From: Leptolinea sp964397625
Lineage (GTDB): Bacteria; Chloroflexota; Anaerolineae; Anaerolineales; Anaerolineaceae
Direction of reading: 5' to 3'
DNA: 64,000 nt
Assembly (NCBI GenBank): GCA_964397625.1
Contig: CAYNJT010000008.1
Coordinates: 15,737 to 79,736 of the forward strand
Each line of letters starts with the position of its first letter. Position 1 is the stretch's first letter. Positions 50,575 to 57,655 of the stretch are shown here, piece by piece. Position numbers and translations under genes: made by a program. Under the pieces are notes generated by a model. That model saw nothing but the letters and a program-made list of their open reading frames with translations, did not search any database and was not told where the DNA came from.

Positions 50575-51600
50575 ATGGAGATGGATATGTCTTCAATGTT
50601 GACCACACCTCCGGAAGGCGGCAGGGTGACTTCCAATTTTTTATTGCGGCTGGCAGTTTTGCTGTTGCTCACAGCGGCGGTCATTGGCGTCCCGACTTAC
50701 CTGCTGTATTCACAATTCATCCGTTGGACAGACCTTGCGCCATCCGTGTCAGCCATTATTTGCGGCATATTCGCGGGGTTGTTTTCCCGGTTGATCTACC
50801 GGGGCTGGCCGCGGTTTATCCGCTGGATTTTCGCGTGTATCGCCTCATGCGCGGCACTGGCTGTGGCAGGTTTGATCGGCTACCAGTATTTCAACATAGA
50901 TCTGTCAGGGATCACGACAGCCGCCGTTCAACCCGATTTTTCCATTCTGTCCGTCATGGCTGCGGCTAGTGCCTTTCTCGTGGTGTTTGCCTGGCGGAAA
51001 AAGACCGTTATGGTTCAACCGAAAAATGAATTGTTGGAAGCTGCGCCAACGAGTTTTCCTGTTGAAGACTGTTCGATGCCAGTATCTGCAGCCGAACCGG
51101 TTGCTCCCCCCCGATCACGTTCACCCAGGAAAACCAGAGTGTCTCTGATTCCGGATGGTCTGCGCAGACAATTCCGCAAAAACAACTGGCGGCGGTTGAA
51201 ACGGAAATGGACGGATCAATGGGTGAACCTGTTCCGTTTTGGCAAAAAGATACTTAAGAATCCAATCCAATCCTTTTTTCATCAGGGAACCCAACCGGGC
51301 AGACATATCTCACCCCGTAAATCGGTCAACCGGCTGCAGATCAGAGTTCCTGAACACAGAGCGGCTCCCCCGGCGTCATTACCGGTCGCGCTTCCCAGAA
51401 AACATCCCGGGCGGCGAACGCACCACCCGGTACGTCTGATCGGCAGGGAAGAGTTGCGTTGCCCGTATTGCTTGCAATTAATCGAACCTCATGAACGTAA
51501 ACGAATGGTGGTGTGTCCCATCTGCCACGCCGCTCACCATAAAGAATGTTGGGAGATCACCGGCTCCTGCCAGGTACCCCATAACCATGCTGTGCTTTAA
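50575..51600 (+). CDS. Membrane protein with C-terminal prokaryotic RING-like finger (candidate E3)
   Basis: 341 residues. Four membrane helices lie between about residues 20 and 140. A basic, Pro/Ser-rich linker of ~150 residues leads to a C-terminal treble-clef zinc finger: Cys296-x2-Cys299, Cys314-x2-Cys317, His322-x2-Cys325 and Cys332 with His336 or His338. The CPYC ... VCPICHAAHHKECWE form is that of Prok-RING_1-type fingers, which comparative genomics links to bacterial E1/E2/Ubl clusters. It may act as a membrane-bound E3 or E2-docking protein. ATG 50575, 50581 and 50587 are all possible starts; GGAG sites favour the last two. It is seven bases after the E1 gene. Confidence 0.82.
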   Translation: MEMDMSSMLTTPPEGGRVTSNFLLRLAVLLLLTAAVIGVPTYLLYSQFIRWTDLAPSVSAIICGIFAGLFSRLIYRGWPRFIRWIFACIASCAALAVAGLIGYQYFNIDLSGITTAAVQPDFSILSVMAAASAFLVVFAWRKKTVMVQPKNELLEAAPTSFPVEDCSMPVSAAEPVAPPRSRSPRKTRVSLIPDGLRRQFRKNNWRRLKRKWTDQWVNLFRFGKKILKNPIQSFFHQGTQPGRHISPRKSVNRLQIRVPEHRAAPPASLPVALPRKHPGRRTHHPVRLIGREELRCPYCLQLIEPHERKRMVVCPICHAAHHKECWEITGSCQVPHNHAVL

Positions 51601-51620
51601 TCCAAATCCCGGAGGATTGA

Positions 51621-52475
51621 ATGACTGACCGTTCCATTACCATCGTATTGCCAAATGGCGGAGCCCGCCGGGCGGATATCCCCGCGGATGTCGCGGTTGG
51701 CGATATTCTGACAGAATTGACATCCCTGCTTCAACTTCCCACTGTGGGGCCTGATGGCCGGCCGATGGGATACCGTCTTGACAGCAAGGCGCTGGGGCGT
51801 GAGTTGCTGGAAAAAGAGACATTAGCGGAAGCCAACGTTCCCGATGGCGACCGGTTGATACTCACGGCTGATATTACCGCCGGGGCAGGCAACCTGGATC
51901 AGAGCCCGCGAATGCGTCGGTTGCGCGCGGATTATGAATTGATTCAGGAACTGGCCGCGAGAAGCGACCTGATTTCGATCCAGGCGAAATCCACCTTTCC
52001 TGGCATGCCGCCTGAACGGTATATCGTCACATTCAAGTGCAAATCGATCATTGGTATTGATCCCAAAGGCAATCCAAAGATTGGCGAACACCACCAGGTG
52101 GAGATCTATCTGCACGCCCAGTATCCGCAGCGCTGGCCGGGGATGAACTGGCTGACACCCATCTGGCATCCAAACATCAACCACCTGAACGGAAGTGTAT
52201 GCATTGACGCCGCCTGGTGGGCTGCCAGCCGCTCGCTGGACCGGTTGGTGATCATGCTGGGTGAGATGCTGCAATATAAGAATTTTCATGATGACCCCAC
52301 CAAACCGCCATTCCCCTGGGACGCGGAAGCTGCCAAATGGTGCAGGGCGTACCGCATAGTTCACCCCGGTGTATTTCCACTGGACAAACGTGAATTGATG
52401 CGTCCGGAGCGTGTAAAGATTAAAACCGCGCCACCGGCGGCAGTAAAACCGAAAGTGAAGCTCAAACTGAAATAA
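51621..52475 (+). CDS. E2-like conjugating enzyme with N-terminal ubiquitin-like domain
   Basis: 284 residues. Residues 1-88 are a YukD-like beta-grasp domain, 60 of 88 residues identical to the free Ubl encoded next. Residues ~95-255 are a UBC fold: helix MRRLRADYELIQEL, the HPN motif at 183-185 (IWHPNINHL) and the catalytic Cys194 (GSVCID) at the canonical spacing, with an expected trailing helix. A Pro/Lys tail ends in KVKLKLK. It would take the Ubl from the E1 on Cys194. The fused Ubl could hold the enzyme at the E1 or RING, or be a spare substrate. GGAGG six bases before the ATG. Confidence 0.9.
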   Translation: MTDRSITIVLPNGGARRADIPADVAVGDILTELTSLLQLPTVGPDGRPMGYRLDSKALGRELLEKETLAEANVPDGDRLILTADITAGAGNLDQSPRMRRLRADYELIQELAARSDLISIQAKSTFPGMPPERYIVTFKCKSIIGIDPKGNPKIGEHHQVEIYLHAQYPQRWPGMNWLTPIWHPNINHLNGSVCIDAAWWAASRSLDRLVIMLGEMLQYKNFHDDPTKPPFPWDAEAAKWCRAYRIVHPGVFPLDKRELMRPERVKIKTAPPAAVKPKVKLKLK

Positions 52476-52482
52476 CCGACAT

Positions 52483-52501
52483 CAAGGTGCACCTTGTTTT
52501 T
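52483..52501 (+). promoter_or_regulatory. Short palindromic hairpin between E2 and Ubl genes
   Basis: CAAGG/CCTTG five-bp stem with loop TGCA (52483-52496) followed by five T. It is weak as a terminator and could reduce or stabilise readthrough into the Ubl gene. Confidence 0.4.
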
Positions 52502-52531
52502 GGATACCACTGAAACCAAATGGAGGATTCT

Positions 52532-52798
52532 ATGTCTGATAAAAGCGTTACGTTTGTATTGCCCTCGGGCGGCAGCCGAACAGCCGAAGTGCCGGATGAT
52601 GTAGCCGTTTCTGATCTCATTCCGGAACTGGCGACCTCGCTGCAATTGCCCACCACCGGCCCTGACGGCCGCCCCATCAGTTATCGCCTGGATAGTAAAG
52701 CGCTGGGCCGCGAGTTGCAGGAAGCTGAGACACTTGCTGCAGCCGGTGTGCCCGCGGACGACCGTTTGATGGTTACAGCGGATATCACGGCGGGGTAA
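52532..52798 (+). CDS. Free ubiquitin-like protein (YukD-like), ends in Gly
   Basis: 88 residues, one beta-grasp domain of YukD type: SVTFVLPSGGSRTAEVP, ALGRELQEAETLAAAGVP and a last strand DRLMVTADITAG. The protein ends with Ala-Gly, so a C-terminal Gly is exposed without processing, as required for adenylation by an E1. It carries only two Lys. The start is ATG 52532, with GGAGG five bases upstream; an in-frame ATG 12 bases earlier overlaps that site. It is a near copy of the N-terminal domain of the upstream E2, so it arose by duplication. Confidence 0.9.
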   Translation: MSDKSVTFVLPSGGSRTAEVPDDVAVSDLIPELATSLQLPTTGPDGRPISYRLDSKALGRELQEAETLAAAGVPADDRLMVTADITAG

Positions 52799-52809
52799 CT
52801 TTCTCTCAG

Positions 52810-52849
52810 GCCAGGCGGTACACTGGTGGTCAGAGCCGCCTGGCATTTT
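52810..52849 (+). promoter_or_regulatory. Hairpin after the Ubl gene
   Basis: A perfect 9-bp GC-rich stem (52810-52818 with 52836-52844), 17-base loop, followed by ATTTTC. It could be a partial terminator or an mRNA 3'-end stabiliser giving more Ubl than downstream products. Confidence 0.55.
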
Positions 52850-52907
52850 CATCATCGAGGGTTCTGTGGAGCGGACGTCACGAATTCGGATCGGAGAAGG
52901 CGGTAGC

Positions 52908-53525
52908 ATGAAGTTCCGGCACAACCGCGCCCCGTTTTACCGGGCGCAGGGATGGCAGCCGCTTGAGCATGATGGAAACGCACGGCCAGCCGTTCAAATC
53001 TTTCTCACACAACACGCGTTCATCCGGATATGTTCTCATGCTGGTTCGGATTTACAAAATGAAGTCGGCGGCTGGCTGGCCGGCAAGACATATCTTGATA
53101 ACACCTCCGGAAAACCGTTCATTGTGATCAACACCGTCCTGCCGGCTGAGTTTACGGTGCAGGGCAGCGCCTTCCTGACGTTTACCCAGGAAAGCCAGGT
53201 GAACCTGCATGCCACCATGAACGACCAATATCCTGACCTGATGCTGCTGGGGTGGTTCCACACCCACCCGAAAATGGGAGTCTTCTTTTCGGAATGGGAT
53301 CGTTGGCTGCATGAAAATTTCTTTCCTGAAACCTGGCAGGTCGGACTGGTCATCGAACCTTTCAGCGCTTCGGGAGGTTTCTTTCAGAAACAGGTGGACG
53401 GTACGCTGGATACCCGCCGATATTTCGGGTTCAATGAACTGTATCACCGCCGCAGGCGGTCGATTGTTCACTGGCGCAACCTTGTACCTGTTGAAAATTT
53501 GACAGATGAAACGAGGCAACTATGA
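52908..53525 (+). CDS. JAMM/JAB-domain metallo-isopeptidase
   Basis: 205 residues. The full JAMM set is present: Glu52 in NEVGGWLAG, His118 and His120 in GWFHTHP, Ser128 and Asp131 in FFSEWD, giving E...HxHPx6SxxD. Members cleave Ubl from proteins or trim Ubl precursors. As the Ubl here already ends in Gly, removal from conjugates (deubiquitinase-like) is the more likely role. The ATG at 52908 has GGAGAAGG seven bases upstream; an earlier GTG at 52866 lacks one. The last four bases overlap the FHA gene start. Confidence 0.9.
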   Translation: MKFRHNRAPFYRAQGWQPLEHDGNARPAVQIFLTQHAFIRICSHAGSDLQNEVGGWLAGKTYLDNTSGKPFIVINTVLPAEFTVQGSAFLTFTQESQVNLHATMNDQYPDLMLLGWFHTHPKMGVFFSEWDRWLHENFFPETWQVGLVIEPFSASGGFFQKQVDGTLDTRRYFGFNELYHRRRRSIVHWRNLVPVENLTDETRQL

Positions 53526-54379
53526 GCCGTTTTATGAAGATCTACTATTATGCCGTGCTTGGGGGGATAGGCGGATTATTCGCCTGGCAGGCCAGCAATA
53601 TCCTGGGATTGTCTTTCACCGGGAACCTGTATTTCAACGCGATGGTGGTCGGAGGATTCATCGGCTTTTTGATCGGATTCATGATCGGCGCGGTGGAAGG
53701 GATTACAGCCAGAAATCTGGAAAAAGCTGCCTTATCTGGTGTCATCATCGGAGGCCTGGGATTGGTGGGGGGAGCCATTGGCCTGCCCATCGCGGAAGGA
53801 TTCTTTCAAGTCATCGGCGGATACGCCTGGGCAAGACCGCTGGGGTGGGGGCTCTTCGGCCTGTTGACCGGAACCGCGGCGGCTTACAAAGGCGGCGCGC
53901 AGATCTGGAAAGGCGCGCTGGGCGGTTTTGCCGGAGGGATTCTAGGCGGTCTGCTGCTCGAATTTGCGCGCAACAGCCTGTCCGATCCACTGCTGGGAAA
54001 AGCTGCTGGTCTGGTGATGATGGGCATGGCGGTGGGCGGGTGTATCGCGTTAATTGTCTACACTCTTTCAAAAGCCTGGTTGGAGGTGAAATCAGGAAAA
54101 TTACGCGGGACGGAGTTTATCCTCGATAAGTTCCTGCAACCCAACGGGCCATCGGCCATCATTGGCAGCAGCTCGCTTAAGGCGGATATCGCGCTGCCGG
54201 ATCCCGATATCTCTCCGCAGCATGCCATGCTGCAGGGAGGCGGATCTTACTTCAACCTGAAGGATATGAGCATGACCGGTACGTTTGTCAACAATAAACG
54301 GGTGGAACAGACCCGGCTTTCCAACCAGCAGGTCATCCGCATGGGGAACACCGAACTGGTGTACCACGAAAAGAGGTAA
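53522..54379 (+). CDS. Glycine-rich membrane protein with C-terminal FHA domain
   Basis: 285 residues. About six short, Gly-rich membrane helices (residues ~8-190; for example VVGGFIGFLIGFMIGAV) precede a cytoplasmic FHA domain (from ~200). The FHA retains the SPQHA and TGTFVNNKRV loops, but the Arg of the usual GR pair that contacts phosphothreonine is Ser (IIGSSS). It may therefore bind phosphothreonine weakly or act as a docking fold. It overlaps the JAMM gene by four bases and the vWA gene begins two bases later, so the three are tightly coupled. Confidence 0.8.
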   Translation: MSRFMKIYYYAVLGGIGGLFAWQASNILGLSFTGNLYFNAMVVGGFIGFLIGFMIGAVEGITARNLEKAALSGVIIGGLGLVGGAIGLPIAEGFFQVIGGYAWARPLGWGLFGLLTGTAAAYKGGAQIWKGALGGFAGGILGGLLLEFARNSLSDPLLGKAAGLVMMGMAVGGCIALIVYTLSKAWLEVKSGKLRGTEFILDKFLQPNGPSAIIGSSSLKADIALPDPDISPQHAMLQGGGSYFNLKDMSMTGTFVNNKRVEQTRLSNQQVIRMGNTELVYHEKR

Positions 54380-54381
54380 AT

Positions 54382-55518
54382 ATGAATAAATTTCACGGAA
54401 CGCGGTTTGCGTTAACCCTGCTTCTACTTTCAGGATTGTTGATGGCATTTATGCCAGTTTCAACAGGCAATCCACAAAACAACGATCTGAATATTCGCAT
54501 CACCCAGGTGGACAACTCAAAATTCCCATTGGTCACAGTATATGTGTCAGTGGTGAACGCGAAGGGAGAGCCGGTTGCCATCAACCCGAACAACCTGATC
54601 ATCCGTGAAAGCGGTAAGGTTATCCCGGCGAACAATATTCAGGGAGCTGGGCAGGTTGGTCCGCTAACGACTCTGCTGGTTATGGATGTTTCCGGCAGCA
54701 TGGACAAAATGGGCAAAATTGATTCCGCAAAGGCCGTTGCCAAAGAATATATTGCCCAGATGCGGCCGGGTGATAAAGCCGGGATTATCCTATTCAACAC
54801 CATGGTGCGCACAGCGCAGGTCATCAAGGAGGATAAGGCGGAACTATCGCACGCCATAGATATGATCTCTGCGGGCGGCGACACAGCCATGTACGATGCA
54901 CTGATTGCCGCCGTGGGCCAATTGAACGGTATCGGCGGCAGAAAGGCTATACTGGTCTACACAGATGGCCTGGATAACCGCAGCAAGTCTTCAGTGGACG
55001 GCGTTATTTCTGCCATCGGCTCGGGCGGATTGACCATCTCCACTGTGGGATTCGGCGATGCCAGCCAAGGAACAGGGTCGCAGGAAGCGTTGGATGAAGG
55101 CGTCTTAAAGAAGATCGCGCAAGATTCCGGTGGGCGCTATGGTTTTGCCGAGAACCGGGAACAATTGAGCGCCCTGTACGCGTCTTTCGGAGCTTCATTG
55201 CGCAATGAATACGAATTGACCTACCGGTCTCCCTATGGATTACGCAATGGGATAAACCGCTCTTTGACCGTAACCCTGCATGATCCACTGGGACCCAGTT
55301 CACAACCTGGCGCCTCAACGACTTATAATCCGGGTGGGTTAATCCCCGAGGTACCGGTAGCCGGTTCGTGGCTGGTGTTTTTTATTATGCTGGCTTTCCT
55401 TGGGTTGCTGGCCGCGGCGCCCTTCCTGTTTCCCAGGATACAGGAAAAAATTCAGAAACCCAAACCGACCGTTAAATTGAAAGAACAGAAGAAGGTCGCG
55501 ATAAAACTAAAGAACTAG
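54382..55518 (+). CDS. Secreted/membrane von Willebrand factor A protein with Lys-rich tail
   Basis: 378 residues. Signal peptide (about 8-24), an outer beta domain, and a vWA domain with an intact MIDAS: DVSGS (102-106), a Thr in GGDTAMYDAL and Asp in VYTDGLDN. A membrane helix (about 335-355) near the C-terminus leaves ~27 residues in the cytoplasm, with nine Lys, ending in VAIKLKN. The vWA part would bind a ligand or metal outside. The Lys-rich inner tail faces the conjugating enzymes and resembles the KLKLK tail of the E2. Last gene of the operon; a terminator follows. Confidence 0.85.
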   Translation: MNKFHGTRFALTLLLLSGLLMAFMPVSTGNPQNNDLNIRITQVDNSKFPLVTVYVSVVNAKGEPVAINPNNLIIRESGKVIPANNIQGAGQVGPLTTLLVMDVSGSMDKMGKIDSAKAVAKEYIAQMRPGDKAGIILFNTMVRTAQVIKEDKAELSHAIDMISAGGDTAMYDALIAAVGQLNGIGGRKAILVYTDGLDNRSKSSVDGVISAIGSGGLTISTVGFGDASQGTGSQEALDEGVLKKIAQDSGGRYGFAENREQLSALYASFGASLRNEYELTYRSPYGLRNGINRSLTVTLHDPLGPSSQPGASTTYNPGGLIPEVPVAGSWLVFFIMLAFLGLLAAAPFLFPRIQEKIQKPKPTVKLKEQKKVAIKLKN

Positions 55519-55537
55519 GTGATTTCTCTCCCTCTGA

Positions 55538-55576
55538 TCAGCCAGCACGCCCATTAGGTGTGCTGGCTGAATTTTT
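55538..55576 (+). terminator. Terminator of the ubiquitin-like operon
   Basis: A perfect 11-bp stem (55538-55548 with 55560-55570), 11-base loop, then ATTTTT. Confidence 0.9.
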
Positions 55577-55655
55577 ATGTATTTATTTGTTGCTCACACC
55601 TTTCTTTCAGGAACTGTACAATTATTCCTATATTTTTAATTTAAGGAGAATCCCT

Positions 55656-57551
55656 ATGACTGAAACATCGTGGAAAGAACGCTTGCGTTACCAATTTGAT
55701 AATTTTATGTCCAGGGGCACCGGTTCTTTGATCCTGGGATTGGCGTTACTTTCCCTCATCATAATTGCAATTGTCGCACTGGTGGTGGTTGCACTGGGTA
55801 TTGCCCCGGGTGACGGGGAAAAGATATCCTTCATGGAAGCCGTCTGGTTGAGCCTGATGCGCACTCTGGATGCCGGGACGATGGGTGGTGATACAGGGTG
55901 GGGATTCCGGATCGCCATGTTCGTTGTGACCATCGGTGGTGTGTTTGTGATCAGCACATTGATCGGTGTACTGACCAGCGGCATTGAAGGGAAAATGGAT
56001 GAACTGCGTAAAGGCCGATCCAGGGTAATTGAGAAAAATCACACGGTGATTTTGGGGTGGTCGGAACAGGTCTACACGATCCTATCTGAGCTGGTGGTTG
56101 CAAATTCCAATCAACCGGATTCCTGCATCGTAATCATGGGAGATATGGACAAGGTTGAAATGGAAGACCTGATCCATGAAAAGGTTGGAGATACCGGGAA
56201 AACACGCATCGTGTGCCGATCGGGCAACCCGATTGATATGACTGATCTGCAAATTGTCTCGCTGAATACCAGCAAATCAATTCTCGTGCTTTCACCGGAA
56301 ACAGATTCGCCGGACGCGGAAGTGATTAAGACAGTAGTGGCCATTTTAAACCACCCCCAACGCAGGAAGGAACCCTATCATATCGTGGCAGAACTTCGCG
56401 ATCCGAAGAACTATGAGATCGCCCGGGTGGTTGGGAAGAACGAAGTTGAATGGATCCAGCTTGGCGGATTGGTCGCAAGGATAATTGCCCAGACCTGCCG
56501 GCAATCCGGCCTGTCAACGGTGTACACCGAATTGCTCGATTTTGGCGGGGATGAGATCTATTTCACCAGCCAGGAATCTCTGGTTGGAAAAACGTACAAA
56601 GAAGCACTTAACCGCTTTACCAAAAATGCCGTGATGGGGTTGGCGTTTACAGATGGCACTGCTGTGTTGAATCCCCCCATGGAGACGGTTATTAAGGAAT
56701 ATGATCAACTAATTGTCATCGCGGAAGACGATGACAGGATTTACCTGAATAAAGAAGTTCCTGTAATTAATACATCCATATTCGCGAAACAGGAAGAGTT
56801 CGCTCCAAAACCTGAAAAAACTCTGATCCTGGGTTGGAACTGGCGGGGAGTAAATCTCGTGCATGAGTTGGAAGGGTATGTCCCTCCAAAATCTGAAGTG
56901 TTGATCGTTCACGAAGCGCAAGAGGACGAATCATCCATCCGAGAGTTGAAACAGGGCTTGAAGAAGCAATCCATCAAATCGCAGATAGGTGATACAACAG
57001 CCCGCGATGTCCTGGAAGCACTCGAATTGTCAACGATTGATCATATTATTGTATTGAGTGATTCCGACCGGCTGCCGACCCAGCAGGCTGATTCACGAAC
57101 GTTAATCACCCTGCTTCACCTGCGCGATATGGCTGAAAAGATGGACCTTGATTTCTCCATCGTCAGCGAAATGCAGGATGTGCGCAACCGTGACCTGGCT
57201 GAAGTCACCCGCGCGGATGATTTTATAGTCAGCGATAAACTGGTCAGCCTGATTCTGGCGCAGGTTTCTGAAAACAAAGGTTTGAACGCGGTCTTCGCAG
57301 ACATGTTTGATCCTGAAGGTGCTGAAATTTACCTGAAACCAGCATCGCGTTATGTTCCGTCAGGGAAGGATGTCTCGTTTGCCACGTATGTGGAAGCTGC
57401 CGCCCGGTTGGGTGAAACGGCTATTGGATACAAACTGGAAATCTTCGCTCATGACGCGGAAAATGGATATGGTGTTCGCATAAACCCGTCAAAAGAAGAT
57501 GTCATTAAGTTAGAAGGACAGGATAAATTGATCGTACTGGCAAAAAATTGA
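55656..57551 (+). CDS. CASTOR/POLLUX-like ion channel with NAD-binding domains
   Basis: About 631 residues. A membrane helix (~29-52), a pore-like segment TLDAGTMGGDTGWGFR, and a second helix (FVVTIGGVFVISTLIGVLTSGI) are followed by two tandem Rossmann-like regulatory parts (HTVILGWSEQ... and KTLILGWNWRG...). This is the layout of bacterial relatives of plant CASTOR/POLLUX cation channels. Likely activity is regulated K+ or Ca2+ flux across the cytoplasmic membrane. The ATG at 55656 has AAGGAG eight bases upstream; an upstream in-frame start overlaps the preceding terminator. Confidence 0.85.
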   Translation: MTETSWKERLRYQFDNFMSRGTGSLILGLALLSLIIIAIVALVVVALGIAPGDGEKISFMEAVWLSLMRTLDAGTMGGDTGWGFRIAMFVVTIGGVFVISTLIGVLTSGIEGKMDELRKGRSRVIEKNHTVILGWSEQVYTILSELVVANSNQPDSCIVIMGDMDKVEMEDLIHEKVGDTGKTRIVCRSGNPIDMTDLQIVSLNTSKSILVLSPETDSPDAEVIKTVVAILNHPQRRKEPYHIVAELRDPKNYEIARVVGKNEVEWIQLGGLVARIIAQTCRQSGLSTVYTELLDFGGDEIYFTSQESLVGKTYKEALNRFTKNAVMGLAFTDGTAVLNPPMETVIKEYDQLIVIAEDDDRIYLNKEVPVINTSIFAKQEEFAPKPEKTLILGWNWRGVNLVHELEGYVPPKSEVLIVHEAQEDESSIRELKQGLKKQSIKSQIGDTTARDVLEALELSTIDHIIVLSDSDRLPTQQADSRTLITLLHLRDMAEKMDLDFSIVSEMQDVRNRDLAEVTRADDFIVSDKLVSLILAQVSENKGLNAVFADMFDPEGAEIYLKPASRYVPSGKDVSFATYVEAAARLGETAIGYKLEIFAHDAENGYGVRINPSKEDVIKLEGQDKLIVLAKN

Positions 57552-57575
57552 CCGCGTTGCATCTATTCCGAAATA

Positions 57576-57618
57576 TACAGGCAGACCGGTGAATAAAAGC
57601 CGGTCTACCCTGCCTGTA
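57576..57618. terminator. Hairpin between convergent genes, possible bidirectional terminator
   Basis: An imperfect long hairpin: TACAGG and GACCGG arms at 57576-57589 pair with CCGGTC and CCTGTA at 57600-57618, leaving a small bulge. No T-run is clear, so terminator strength is doubtful. Confidence 0.5.
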
Positions 57619-57655
57619 TTCAAAAGCACAATGCCATCGTTGACTTTTCACTAAT

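Noticed and set aside
48909..53525. CBASS type II or Bil-type antiviral operon
   Set aside because: E1, E2 and JAB occur there too, but no cyclase, no effector, and the Ubl and RING types differ. A defence role cannot be excluded but nothing in the sequence supports it.
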